The notes under the pieces: generated by a model
The model's input: only the letters and a program-made list of their open reading frames with translations
Told to the model about the DNA's origin: nothing
The model's database searches: none
Program-made: the position numbers and the translations under genes
In this document: piece after piece, positions 15,043 to 22,386 of the stretch
How the letters are laid out: each line of letters starts with the position of its first letter
Numbering within the stretch: the stretch's first letter is position 1
From: a virus
DNA: 29,811 bases
IMG/VR virus record: IMGVR_UViG_3300027770_000196
Span: 1-29,811 of that record
Reading direction: 5' to 3' (one strand)

Positions 15043-15245
15043 GATACTTCTCTTACATGATAACTGGTGGCGAACGAGGCGAAACCTATGAAGTTGAAAC
15101 AGTATCAGAAGAACAAATTCTTGATTGGGATTGGCGCGATTGGGTGCGCGAAGAACGTAAAAAAACAAACCCAAAAGAACTAACAAAAGAAAACTGTATC
15201 AATGATTGGGTTATTTTGAATAACGCATGGGAGAGTACGCCTTGA
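15039..15245 (+). CDS. small acidic protein, unknown conserved family
   Basis: A 68-residue protein starting at GTG 15039, overlapping the previous stop by 4 bases. The pattern S-E-E-Q-I-L-D-W-D-W-R-D-W, then L-T-K-E-N-C-I-N-D-W-V-I-L-N-N-A-W-E at the end, recalls a small phage family I have seen across proteobacterial phages. Acidic and Trp-rich; no catalytic motif. It ends inside the start region of the next gene (TTGA overlap). Confidence 0.65.
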   Translation: MRYFSYMITGGERGETYEVETVSEEQILDWDWRDWVREERKKTNPKELTKENCINDWVILNNAWESTP

Positions 15246-16210
15246 GAAAAGTGTCAATTCTGTTCCCTCGTTTGGATGTGACATTCAAAGAAGGACCTGT
15301 ACCCGAAGGTCGTGGCGAAATTCCACCAATTCGTATTCATTGGCAAAATTTCAAAGATAAGCTATTGCAGCATCATATGCTGAAGGCTGGCGATAAGGTT
15401 TCAATTATTGAAAAGCCACTTTGGCAATTTACGACTGAGTTCGTAGAATCACTAGACGCTGATATCGTGTATATTCCACATAAGTCGACCGATACTTTTC
15501 CTGTGAGTGGAAAAGAAGTTCGCTACTATATGCAGAGCGTATTTCCTTTTCAGTTTTATATTGACTCAAAGGGCTTTGCTGGTGGTAGCTCAAGGTACCC
15601 ATTTGACTATGATTGGAACCTTGAGATACCACACGGAAGCTTCTATGCCCAGATGCAGGCTCGTGCGCTCGCGGGTGAGAGTAAGTTCGCACAACCGCCT
15701 ATGGGTAAAATTACAGTTGAATCTGATGGCCCATATGTTCTGTTTCCATGCCAGATTCCACACGATGAAACAATCAAGTACCATTCCGATATCTCGGTGT
15801 TAGATGCATTGATGGCTACATGTGAGGCTACAAAGAAGCTAAATATGCCACTGGTGGTAAAAGGGCATCCTGTTAATCCAGGTAGCATGGCACCGTTATA
15901 TCAAGCGGTTAAGCAATACGATCATGTTCATTGGGTCGATGATGTGTCCATTCACGATTTGATCCCCAACGCACATGCGGTTGTCGTCGTAAATTCTGGG
16001 ACTGGTATGGAAGCAATGCTTCATAAACGCCCAGTGATTACCTTTGGTAGATGTGAGTATGATTGCGTGAGTAACAAGGCTACGGCGGATAATATCGTTG
16101 ACGTTCTCAGGTCTCCTGTGTTCAACGAGAAGGAAGTACGAGCATTTTTCGAGTCGTGGTACGAATGGACTTACGACACAAGAAACGGTAATTCTTTTAA
16201 CGGGCTATAA
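15242..16210 (+). CDS. KpsC/KpsS-like capsule polysaccharide glycosyltransferase
   Basis: About 322 residues from TTG 15242, preceded by GGAGAG at 15230-15235 and overlapping the previous stop as TTGA; an upstream ATG at 15227 is less likely. The C-terminal half has V-L-F-P-C-Q-I-P-H-D, K-G-H-P-V-N-P, H-W-V-D-D-V-S-I-H-D-L-I and V-V-V-N-S-G-T-G-M-E-A-M-L-H-K-R-P-V-I-T-F-G, the pattern of KpsC/KpsS-type GT-B enzymes that build the Kdo linker of Gram-negative capsules. No signal peptide. A phage copy may alter host capsule or receptor. Substrate not provable from the sequence. Confidence 0.78.
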   Translation: MRKVSILFPRLDVTFKEGPVPEGRGEIPPIRIHWQNFKDKLLQHHMLKAGDKVSIIEKPLWQFTTEFVESLDADIVYIPHKSTDTFPVSGKEVRYYMQSVFPFQFYIDSKGFAGGSSRYPFDYDWNLEIPHGSFYAQMQARALAGESKFAQPPMGKITVESDGPYVLFPCQIPHDETIKYHSDISVLDALMATCEATKKLNMPLVVKGHPVNPGSMAPLYQAVKQYDHVHWVDDVSIHDLIPNAHAVVVVNSGTGMEAMLHKRPVITFGRCEYDCVSNKATADNIVDVLRSPVFNEKEVRAFFESWYEWTYDTRNGNSFNGL

Positions 16211-16221
16211 GGAGAACGAAT

Positions 16222-16587
16222 ATGTCATATTGGGGTTATCACCTCCTATTGGACTGCGCTGAATTGGATCACGCAGCAATCACAGATGCGGAGAACATCT
16301 ATTATTTCGTCAAGCGTTTGGTCAAAGATATTGATATGGTCGCTTATGGTGAACCACATATTGTTAACTTTGGCTCAGGCAACAAGGCCGGCTACACATT
16401 GGTACAGTTAATCGAAACATCAAATATCGTAGCGCATTTTGTGCCAGATGATGGCATGGGTGGTAATGCTATGTACCTCGATGTTTTCTCATGCAAGGAA
16501 TATGACGATCAGATTGTTATTCAGTTGGTCAAGGAATATTTTGGTGCAAAGTATGTGCGTCCAAACTATCTCACAAGACAGGCGTAA
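16222..16587 (+). CDS. SpeD-like pyruvoyl enzyme (S-adenosylmethionine decarboxylase family)
   Basis: A 121-residue protein with GGAG 8 bases before ATG 16222, about the length of class 1b SpeD. It starts S-Y-W-G-Y-H-L-L-L-D-C. S67 in I-E-T-S-N-I-V-A-H would be the self-cleavage and pyruvoyl serine; H72 (+5) and C91 match the positions of H68 and C83 of Thermotoga SpeD, with four extra residues between them. The residue before S67 is Thr instead of Glu, and the position of Tm Ser55 is T59. Such changes occur in SpeD relatives that decarboxylate ornithine or arginine, so the substrate is uncertain. Polyamines would neutralise packed DNA. Confidence 0.75.
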   Translation: MSYWGYHLLLDCAELDHAAITDAENIYYFVKRLVKDIDMVAYGEPHIVNFGSGNKAGYTLVQLIETSNIVAHFVPDDGMGGNAMYLDVFSCKEYDDQIVIQLVKEYFGAKYVRPNYLTRQA

Positions 16588-16592
16588 TTGTC

Positions 16593-16621
16593 TTGACAAA
16601 GAGTAAAGATGCATATATAAT
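16593..16621 (+). promoter_or_regulatory. sigma70 promoter upstream of tRNA-Gly
   Basis: TTGACA, 17-base spacer, perfect TATAAT at 16616-16621. Expected start near 16628, about 8 bases before the mature tRNA-Gly. Confidence 0.8.
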
Positions 16622-16635
16622 ACACAATAGAAATT

Positions 16636-16710
16636 GCGGGCGTAACTCAGTGGTAGAGTGTCAGCCTTCCAAGCTGTTCGTCGCAGGTTCGAACCCTGTC
16701 GCCCGCTCCA
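16636..16710 (+). tRNA. tRNA-Gly(TCC)
   Basis: A 75-base cloverleaf: acceptor GCGGGCG pairs with CGCCCGC, anticodon TCC in the loop CTTCCAA, T-loop TTCGAAC, T discriminator and encoded CCA. Isolated from the main array by 6 kb, with its own promoter. It can read GGA and GGG. Confidence 0.93.
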
Positions 16711-16730
16711 AGTTTCACGAGTGGCTAGAA

Positions 16731-16814
16731 ATGGCCCTCGTGATTGCTATCTGTAACTGGATGGCATTGAGCGTAGGAATCTTCCTACTTTTATATAATG
16801 TCTTTTTAGACTAA
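16731..16814 (+). CDS. possible 27-residue membrane peptide
   Basis: A short frame that is almost all hydrophobic (residues 3-25), with one possible transmembrane helix. Only a weak ribosome site (CTAGAA) precedes ATG 16731. It lies between tRNA-Gly and the outer-membrane protein gene, on the same transcript. It may be a real small membrane peptide or chance. Confidence 0.35.
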   Translation: MALVIAICNWMALSVGIFLLLYNVFLD

Positions 16815-16823
16815 GGAGTAAAT

Positions 16824-17369
16824 ATGAAAAACACAATCACTACCATCTTCGCACTTGCACTAAGCACTTCCGCTTATGCAACTGACGTACCAAGCGGCAA
16901 GGTCGCTCCAAAGGCTCCCGTACCCGTCTTCGTAAGCGCCGACAATTATATCGGTGTTAATGTCGGAGCGAATGTCACTGATGGCGTCAACAAACAAGCT
17001 CCTACAGCTTTCGGCGTTATTGCAGGTCGTAAGGTTCTAGGTTTTGGTCCTATGGGTTTCACAGCAGAAGCCGCATATGATTACACCAAGGGCAATACTA
17101 ACATGGTTTCAGGCAATGCGCTTGTATCATATGCGTTTGGTCCTTTCTCTCCATACGCTCTTGGCGGTGTTGGCTATCGTTTTGTTGATAGCAAGCTTCC
17201 TGTTCGTGTTGGTGGTCCTAAGAATGAGGCAGTTTGGGCAGCTGGTGGTGGTATTAAGTTTGCGGTCACGTCCGCAATTGAGCTTGATGCTCGGTACCAT
17301 CGCGTAGAAAACTTTGACTACAAGCGTCCCGAAGATCGTGTGTCTCTTGGAGTTAATTATAAGTTCTGA
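16824..17369 (+). CDS. outer-membrane beta-barrel protein (opacity/OmpW-OmpA-barrel type)
   Basis: A 181-residue protein with AAGGAG 6 bases before ATG 16824. A Sec signal peptide (about 19 residues, ending S-A-Y-A) is followed by alternating amphipathic strands with Y-x-G-V-N-V-G and G-G-V-G-Y-R-F, ending Y-K-F with the terminal Phe of outer-membrane barrels. Length fits an eight-stranded barrel. Similar proteins are common in Rhizobiales. A phage-encoded outer-membrane protein could mask the receptor, block superinfection or alter permeability. It overlaps the next start by one base, so the PP-loop gene is coupled to it. Confidence 0.8.
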   Translation: MKNTITTIFALALSTSAYATDVPSGKVAPKAPVPVFVSADNYIGVNVGANVTDGVNKQAPTAFGVIAGRKVLGFGPMGFTAEAAYDYTKGNTNMVSGNALVSYAFGPFSPYALGGVGYRFVDSKLPVRVGGPKNEAVWAAGGGIKFAVTSAIELDARYHRVENFDYKRPEDRVSLGVNYKF

Positions 17370-18502
17370 TGATGAAAATATCCCTCACTGCGGATAAGTT
17401 CGGTTATTATGAGGTGGGGGGTAGAACCACATATAGTAAAATGGAAGCCCTTGAGTGGGCTTCCACTACTAACATGAAGGCGGAGTGGAATTTTAATCGC
17501 TCCGCCTTTGAGTCTATGGATTGGAAGAAAGAGCCTACTGGTTCTCTTTGGGAAATGTACAAAGAGAGAGCGAGGCAAATCCGTGAAGAATACGATTATG
17601 TTGTATTATGGTATAGCGGAGGTTCTGATAGTCATAATCTACTTTGGGCATGGTTGGATGCAGGTCTTAAAATAGACGAGATTGCAACAACATGGAATTA
17701 CGGTGCTACTGGCGATAAACAGAATCACTATAACGCAGAAATCACAAATGTGGTTTTGCCAGATATCGCAATGCTGAAAAATGCTGGTTACGAATTCGAG
17801 TTTCGTTTGATTGATATCTCACATTTCTGTATAAAACTTTTTAGTACATGGAATACAGAGTTTGAATATAACGTCAACTTCCATCTCAGTCCAAACAATC
17901 CTGCAAAACACATATTCCGAAATGAGATTGACGATTATAAAAACATGATCGCTGATGGTAAGAAGTTATGTTTTGTTTGGGGTAAAGAAAAGCCAGTTCT
18001 TCAATATGAGAACGGTAAACATTTCTTCGTGTTTTCCGATAACATTGACAACACGGTTGGTCCATATGTTCAGAAAAAGTATCATCAAGGGTGGTATGAT
18101 GAGCTATTCTATTGGACACCTGATATGCCACAGCTGGCTATCAAGCAAGCGCATGTTCTAAAGAACTATGTGGAATCATGTATTGACGAATCGCAGTTCG
18201 AACCAAAGAGCGACACTAAATTTCAAACAGGTGGCTATTCGAAACGATTCGATGGGTATCTAAAAGATGCATATGTCAAGACAGCTATATATCCAAAATG
18301 GTCAAATGATATTTTCTGTAATGGTAAAGCTGGATCTATGACATATAGCCAGCGTGATAGATGGTTCATCAAGTCGTCATTGCTCGAAAGACATAAGTTC
18401 ATGTCAATAATGGATTCAATATATTCAGGTATCTATAAGAAAGATTTCTACGACAGACATAATTATTATCCATTTTACAGCTCAAGGTATTTTTTAGAAT
18501 GA
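17369..18502 (+). CDS. PP-loop (N-type) ATP pyrophosphatase
   Basis: A 377-residue protein. V-V-L-W-Y-S-G-G-S-D-S-H at about 79-89 is the PP-loop (S-G-G-x-D-S), which binds ATP for adenylation in tRNA thiolases, QueC, asparagine synthetase and related enzymes. The rest lacks a recognisable partner domain; it is longer than QueC and shows no CxxC thiolase cysteines. Candidate roles are a nucleobase or tRNA modification or a ligase. Next come a DUF2061 membrane protein and a radical SAM enzyme; the three may form one pathway. ATG 17372 is an alternative start. Confidence 0.75.
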   Translation: MMKISLTADKFGYYEVGGRTTYSKMEALEWASTTNMKAEWNFNRSAFESMDWKKEPTGSLWEMYKERARQIREEYDYVVLWYSGGSDSHNLLWAWLDAGLKIDEIATTWNYGATGDKQNHYNAEITNVVLPDIAMLKNAGYEFEFRLIDISHFCIKLFSTWNTEFEYNVNFHLSPNNPAKHIFRNEIDDYKNMIADGKKLCFVWGKEKPVLQYENGKHFFVFSDNIDNTVGPYVQKKYHQGWYDELFYWTPDMPQLAIKQAHVLKNYVESCIDESQFEPKSDTKFQTGGYSKRFDGYLKDAYVKTAIYPKWSNDIFCNGKAGSMTYSQRDRWFIKSSLLERHKFMSIMDSIYSGIYKKDFYDRHNYYPFYSSRYFLE

Positions 18503-18951
18503 ACAAATTTTATGAGACGCACACGCGCACGATAGCGAAGACGCTGACGATCAGAGTTCTATTCACTCTAAGCCATCTCTTGAATGGATTCATCGTTACC
18601 GGTAGTTTCGTTATTGGAGCGCAGATTGCAGGCGTAGCAGCCATCATCAATATGGTTTTATTTTGGATTCACGACCGTGCGTGGGAATTTGCGGCATTCA
18701 ATAGAAAACCAGGTGACACCAAGTTATTTGTTGACGGGCACCCAAGAACTATTAGCAAGAGCATAACGTGGCGGGCACTAATCACAATCAATAATTTTAT
18801 GATTCCATTCATAATGACTGGCTCTTGGCAATCGGCTATAGCGTTCCTAGGAATAGCTACCGTACTAAATATTATCGTATATTATGCTCATGAACGAGTT
18901 TGGAATGGTGTTGTTTGGGGAAAGAGAGAAAAAGATGTCGTTCAGCAATAA
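18499..18951 (+). CDS. tandem DUF2061 membrane protein
   Basis: A 150-residue protein made of two DUF2061-like units. Each begins R-T-I-A/S-K-x-x-T-W/I-R and has two hydrophobic helices; the second has I-T-W-R-A-L-I-T-I-N-N-F, V-Y-Y-A-H-E-R-V-W and the first W-I-H-D-R-A-W. Four transmembrane segments are expected. The family occurs in alphaproteobacteria, and some members are fused or adjacent to sulfate-assimilation PP-loop genes; here a PP-loop gene lies immediately upstream. The start overlaps that gene by 4 bases. Function unknown. Confidence 0.82.
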   Translation: MNKFYETHTRTIAKTLTIRVLFTLSHLLNGFIVTGSFVIGAQIAGVAAIINMVLFWIHDRAWEFAAFNRKPGDTKLFVDGHPRTISKSITWRALITINNFMIPFIMTGSWQSAIAFLGIATVLNIIVYYAHERVWNGVVWGKREKDVVQQ

Positions 18952-20311
18952 AACATTTTGTACGATGCCTTGGTCGTCTATTATGATTTTGCCATCAGGT
19001 GATTTCAAGATTTGTTGTTTCACAGGCCACAAGACATCAGATGGTCGTGATAGCCATGGTGTTGCTATAGATGATGACGGCAATTCAATGAATGTCCTGA
19101 CGCATTCTATCAAAGAAGCAATGAATAGTAAATGGCATAAAGAATTGCGAGTAGCGCAGTCACAAGGCAAGCGCCACGAGATATGCAAGGTGTGTTGGGA
19201 TCGTGATGATGCCGCAGCGACACATGATGAGGCTGCAACATCATTGCGCGTCGTGCGAACCTACTACCAGAATGCTGATAGCGGAACAAATCAATCCCGT
19301 AAACATTTTGGTGGGCATCCTATGACGGGTGCTGTTCTACCTGAGACTGCATCTGATATCATGACCGCTGGTGGTTCGATTGACATGATGCCAATCAGCT
19401 TGGATATGCGCTTTAGCAATCTATGCAATGCTAAATGCATCATGTGTGAACCTCTCTATAGCACACTTTGGTACGGAGATCAAATCGACGTAAATCAAAA
19501 AGATTTTTTTGATGTAGGACCAAAACGATATAACATCATTACCAAAACATCTCCTACCGGCCGCAAGACATATACCGATGACATGCCAAATTGGAATGAT
19601 GACCCTCGTTGGTGGAAACAGTTTGATGAACTAGCACCACATCTTCGTCACGTTTATATCACAGGTGGCGAACCTTTCATCCAGCCTGTCCATGATGTAT
19701 TCATCGAAAAGCTTGTCGAGCGCGGCTTCGCAAAAAACATTATCATCGAATATGATACCAATCTCAGCGTTTTGAATCCAAAGATTTTGAATTATCTCAC
19801 AGAGTTCAAAGATGTTATCATTCGCATCAGTGCCGATGATGTCGGCGAAAGGTATAACCTTGTTCGCTTTCCATTGAAGTTTGATCGCATCACCAAGAAC
19901 ATAGAACTACTAAAGGAATATGGGCTCCACGAAAAAATTGTCAATATCACATCATGCATTGGTATTCATACCATTTTTGCTCCACTTACCATTCACAGAT
20001 ATTTTAGTGCGCTCGGCTACGATAAGTATGTGTTCCGTATCCTTCGCTCTCCACCACAGGTCGATATCATCAATCTACCTCGAGCGGCCAAAGAAGCCGT
20101 GATAAAAATTTATGAGCAATCGGATCTTCCGCATTCAGACCAAAAGCATGTTGTTGGTTATCTGAAAAACAATCTGGATGCTCTATCAGATGAAAAGGCG
20201 CGAAATCAAATTTCGATTTTCAGGCATTATATGAATTCTCTCGATCGGTCGCGTGGCACAGATTGGCGTGCTACAATACCCGAGGTGGACGCACTTATTG
20301 CTAAGTTCTAG
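18935..20311 (+). CDS. radical SAM protein with N-terminal SPASM/twitch-like domain
   Basis: About 458 residues from ATG 18935 (in-frame ATGs upstream lie inside the preceding gene). N-terminal F-C9-x-x-P-W, K-I-C27-C28 and C-K-V-C-W resemble a twitch/SPASM cluster domain; the radical SAM core has C164-N-A-K-C168-I-M-C171 and T-G-G-E-P at 243-247. It uses a [4Fe-4S] cluster and SAM to make a 5'-deoxyadenosyl radical. Proteins of this type recur in phages with unknown substrate. It overlaps the membrane gene by 17 bases. It ends in TAG. RiPP-type peptide or a nucleobase are possible targets; none is identified here. Confidence 0.85.
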   Translation: MSFSNKTFCTMPWSSIMILPSGDFKICCFTGHKTSDGRDSHGVAIDDDGNSMNVLTHSIKEAMNSKWHKELRVAQSQGKRHEICKVCWDRDDAAATHDEAATSLRVVRTYYQNADSGTNQSRKHFGGHPMTGAVLPETASDIMTAGGSIDMMPISLDMRFSNLCNAKCIMCEPLYSTLWYGDQIDVNQKDFFDVGPKRYNIITKTSPTGRKTYTDDMPNWNDDPRWWKQFDELAPHLRHVYITGGEPFIQPVHDVFIEKLVERGFAKNIIIEYDTNLSVLNPKILNYLTEFKDVIIRISADDVGERYNLVRFPLKFDRITKNIELLKEYGLHEKIVNITSCIGIHTIFAPLTIHRYFSALGYDKYVFRILRSPPQVDIINLPRAAKEAVIKIYEQSDLPHSDQKHVVGYLKNNLDALSDEKARNQISIFRHYMNSLDRSRGTDWRATIPEVDALIAKF

Positions 20312-20335
20312 TGGTGTGATAATTTAGCAACACCA
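20312..20335 (+). other. hairpin after radical SAM gene, possible weak terminator
   Basis: TGGTGT pairs with ACACCA around a 12-base loop directly after the TAG stop. No T-run follows, so if it ends transcription it is not a classical intrinsic terminator. Confidence 0.35.
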
Positions 20336-20358
20336 AATCATCTAGTGGTTAGGGCGCC

Positions 20359-20387
20359 TTGACAATAGGCCCCCTTTCTGGTATTAT
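20359..20387 (+). promoter_or_regulatory. early-type sigma70 promoter 1
   Basis: TTGACAAT -35, 17-base spacer, TATTAT at 20382-20387. Would start transcripts near 20395 for the small frames at 20412 and 20519. Confidence 0.75.
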
Positions 20388-20411
20388 AGGGATATGAGTT
20401 GAGGTTAAGGC

Positions 20412-20522
20412 ATGAGCGTAGCAATAACGAGCGTATCACAGTTTGTTACCATTATTACCTTGACAATCAAGCAGAAGCCTAGTAAGATGGTTATAGAGTC
20501 AGAAAACGGAGCTAAAGCATGA
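20412..20522 (+). CDS. possible 36-residue protein
   Basis: A short frame with GAGGTTAAGG before ATG 20412 and an ATGA overlap with the next gene. No recognisable motif; a second promoter lies within it at 20460-20488, so it may be only a leader region. Low certainty that it is translated. Confidence 0.4.
   Translation: MSVAITSVSQFVTIITLTIKQKPSKMVIESENGAKA
20460..20488 (+). promoter_or_regulatory. early-type sigma70 promoter 2
   Basis: TTGACAAT with TAAGAT at 20483-20488, 17-base spacer. The -35 sits in a small dyad CTTGA-CAA-TCAAG, as at 21345, possibly an operator. Drives the gene at 20519. Confidence 0.7.
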
Positions 20523-20665
20523 CAATAGAATATATCTTCGAAACCTTTCGTGCGCTTGAGACTGTTGCAGAGCGTGTTACATACTTGCAAGAACTTGCAA
20601 CTCTTTCGCTGCCGTACGATATCAATTATGAAGCGTTAATCCGTGCATGGCTTGCATCAGAATAA
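20519..20665 (+). CDS. small protein, unknown
   Basis: A 48-residue protein with GGAG 7 bases before ATG 20519 and a promoter about 30 bases upstream. Helical, acidic, containing A-E-R-V-T-Y-L-Q-E-L and ending A-W-L-A-S-E. No family recognised. Typical of small early host-takeover genes, each with its own promoter. Confidence 0.6.
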   Translation: MTIEYIFETFRALETVAERVTYLQELATLSLPYDINYEALIRAWLASE

Positions 20666-20723
20666 ACAAAGATCGTAACATAAACAATTACAAAAATAAC
20701 CGTCAAATCGCCGCTAGGTGCCA

Positions 20724-20752
20724 TTGACAATCCAATCCGCTCCTAGTAGAAT
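20724..20752 (+). promoter_or_regulatory. early-type sigma70 promoter 3
   Basis: TTGACAAT, 17-base spacer, TAGAAT at 20747-20752, 31 bases before the gene at 20783. Confidence 0.75.
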
Positions 20753-20782
20753 ATAAAAGTAGGGTGAAATCAGAGGTACATC

Positions 20783-21316
20783 ATGAACTTTAAGCAAGCA
20801 GATCCGGTCGTCAACCTTCTCAAGGCTAATGGCAACCGCTTTACTCCCGCGCAGCTTGACGCCGCGACGGGTTCCGAACGCCGCTCCCGTCGGGCGCTGT
20901 TTCTCGCTCGTCAGATGGGTCTGGCTATCGAGGCAGTTCGTGATGGCGGCCGTGGCGTTACCGCTTACGTCCTTGCGTCTGGCGACCTTAGTGCCATTCC
21001 TGTCGCAGCGCCCAAAGCTGCTAAGGTCAAGGCTCCCAAGGTTGTAAAGACGCAAGCGCCGAAGGCGGTCAAGGACAAGGCGGTCAAGGTTGTCGATACC
21101 TCTCGTCTGTCCGACGAGGCTAAGGCGGCAGTCAAGGCTAAGAACCTTGAGACCATGAAGGTTGTGTCTGCCAAAAAGCATCCTATCACCAAGCAAGCCA
21201 TGACCAAGACCCAAGAAAAGGTTCTTGAGGAGTTTGCCCGAATGGAATTGGCAGACAAGATCGACCCGCGTGAATATATGCCCGCCTTCCTTCTCAAGGA
21301 ATCTTATAGCGAATAG
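20783..21316 (+). CDS. putative DNA-binding protein with winged-helix-like N-terminus and Lys/Ala/Pro linker
   Basis: A 177-residue protein with GAGG 6 bases before ATG 20783. Residues 1-65 (V-V-N-L-L-K-A-N-G-N-R-F-T-P-A-Q-L, then R-R-S-R-R-A-L-F-L-A-R-Q-M-G-L) look like a compact winged-helix or DprA-winged domain. Residues about 73-105 are an A/K/P/V-rich repetitive basic linker (K-A-P-K-V-V-K style). The C-terminal part is helical. Composition is more GC-rich than the flanks. Ends in TAG. Binding DNA is inferred only from fold impression and charge. Confidence 0.6.
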   Translation: MNFKQADPVVNLLKANGNRFTPAQLDAATGSERRSRRALFLARQMGLAIEAVRDGGRGVTAYVLASGDLSAIPVAAPKAAKVKAPKVVKTQAPKAVKDKAVKVVDTSRLSDEAKAAVKAKNLETMKVVSAKKHPITKQAMTKTQEKVLEEFARMELADKIDPREYMPAFLLKESYSE

Positions 21317-21344
21317 CAGCTTAATTTAAGAGTACCACAGGCCC

Positions 21345-21373
21345 TTGACAATCAAGCCCGTCTGTGGTATCAT
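21345..21373 (+). promoter_or_regulatory. early-type sigma70 promoter 4 with dyads
   Basis: TTGACAAT, 17-base spacer, TATCAT at 21368-21373. The -35 is within CTTGA-CAA-TCAAG and the region is flanked by ACCACAG (21334) and CTGTGGT (21362), a perfect inverted repeat that could bind a repressor. Confidence 0.75.
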
Positions 21374-21408
21374 TAAGTTAAGATGAAATGAACACGGAGA
21401 ACATGGCC

Positions 21409-22053
21409 ATGATTAAGCTTTCCAAAGCCTCTAAAATGCCCGCCAAATCCTGGTCGCTTCAGGCTCGCAAGACCTGCCCCGGTTCTATCGACCCGGTGAC
21501 AAAGGCCCCGGTTGAGGTGTGCGCTGGCTGCTATGCCACCGAAGGCTTCTACCAGATGCCTGACGCCATCGCATTGCGCGAACACAACCGCGAGGATTGG
21601 AAGCGCCCGGAGTGGGTTGATGATATGGTCAAGGAGTTGAAGCGCCAGAAATTTTTCCGTTGGTTCGACTCGGGTGACGTTTACCACCCGGCTTTGGCTT
21701 TCAAGATTTTTCTGGTCATGCAAAAAACTCCTCACGTCCAGCATTGGCTGCCCACGAAGTCTTACAAGGTCCCGCGCATCCGTGCGATCCTTGAGCGGAT
21801 GAAGGCCCTGCCGAACGCAGCGGTTCGCTATTCGTCGGACTTTATCAATGGCGCTTTTGAGCATGGTGAGCATGGCTCAACGGTTGTTCCGTTTGCCGAC
21901 TCCGAGACCGAAGCGTCCAAGGTGTGTGACGCATATGAGCGTGGTGGCAAATGTGGCGATTGCCGCGCTTGCTGGAATAAGGATGTGGCTGTGGTCGCGT
22001 ACCCCGCGCACGGTCGCCGTATGGGCAAGATTATGAAAAATCTTGCAGCCTAA
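21409..22053 (+). CDS. GP88-family protein
   Basis: About 214 residues from ATG 21409, which has GGAG 9 bases upstream; ATG 21388 and 21403 are possible but have poorer spacing. The start L-S-K-A-S-K-M-P-A-K-S-W-S-L, T-C-P-G-S, V-C-A-G-C-Y-A-T-E-G-F-Y, F-R-W-F-D-S-G-D-V-Y and the C-terminal C-G-D-C-R-A-C-W cysteine cluster match the GP88 family, named for a mycobacteriophage gene. The cysteines suggest a metal or Fe-S site; activity is not established. Codon choice is more GC-rich than in the flanking genes. Confidence 0.8.
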   Translation: MIKLSKASKMPAKSWSLQARKTCPGSIDPVTKAPVEVCAGCYATEGFYQMPDAIALREHNREDWKRPEWVDDMVKELKRQKFFRWFDSGDVYHPALAFKIFLVMQKTPHVQHWLPTKSYKVPRIRAILERMKALPNAAVRYSSDFINGAFEHGEHGSTVVPFADSETEASKVCDAYERGGKCGDCRACWNKDVAVVAYPAHGRRMGKIMKNLAA

Positions 22054-22056
22054 GGG

Positions 22057-22085
22057 TTGACAATCCTGCCAGTTCGTGGTATTAT
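22057..22085 (+). promoter_or_regulatory. early-type sigma70 promoter 5
   Basis: TTGACAAT, 17-base spacer, TATTAT at 22080-22085, 30 bases before ATG 22115. Confidence 0.75.
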
Positions 22086-22114
22086 GGTAATATGATGATG
22101 AATGGAGAAAATTG

Positions 22115-22378
22115 ATGGCGCAAGTAGCAACCAAGTCAGTTTCGATCCGTAAGATCATGGCTCGCCCTACCTTTCTACAGGGTGTCCGTGATGCCGCGAA
22201 CGGTCTAGGTTTTTGCTCCGATTACGATGATTTTTCCACAGCGGAACAGTGGTCGTATGAGCGAGGTCGGTTGTTTTATTTTGCTACGGGACTCAAGGCG
22301 TTCCGTGCAGGAGCTGGCGTAAGGCGTGAAGCCATCGTTCTCTATAAGTTTGGCCGTGCCAGCTTGTCCATTCTCTGA
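22115..22378 (+). CDS. small protein, unknown
   Basis: An 87-residue protein; GGAG lies 7 bases before ATG 22115. Basic, with R-K-I-M-A-R-P-T-F-L-Q-G-V-R-D-A near the N-terminus, Y-E-R-G-R-L-F-Y-F-A-T-G in the centre and Y-K-F-G-R-A-S close to the end. The Y-E-R-G-R-x-F-x-x-x-T-G pattern is common in small phage proteins that appear near exonuclease or takeover genes. Function unknown. Followed at 9 bases by the next gene. Confidence 0.65.
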   Translation: MAQVATKSVSIRKIMARPTFLQGVRDAANGLGFCSDYDDFSTAEQWSYERGRLFYFATGLKAFRAGAGVRREAIVLYKFGRASLSIL

Positions 22379-22386
22379 GGTGTCAA

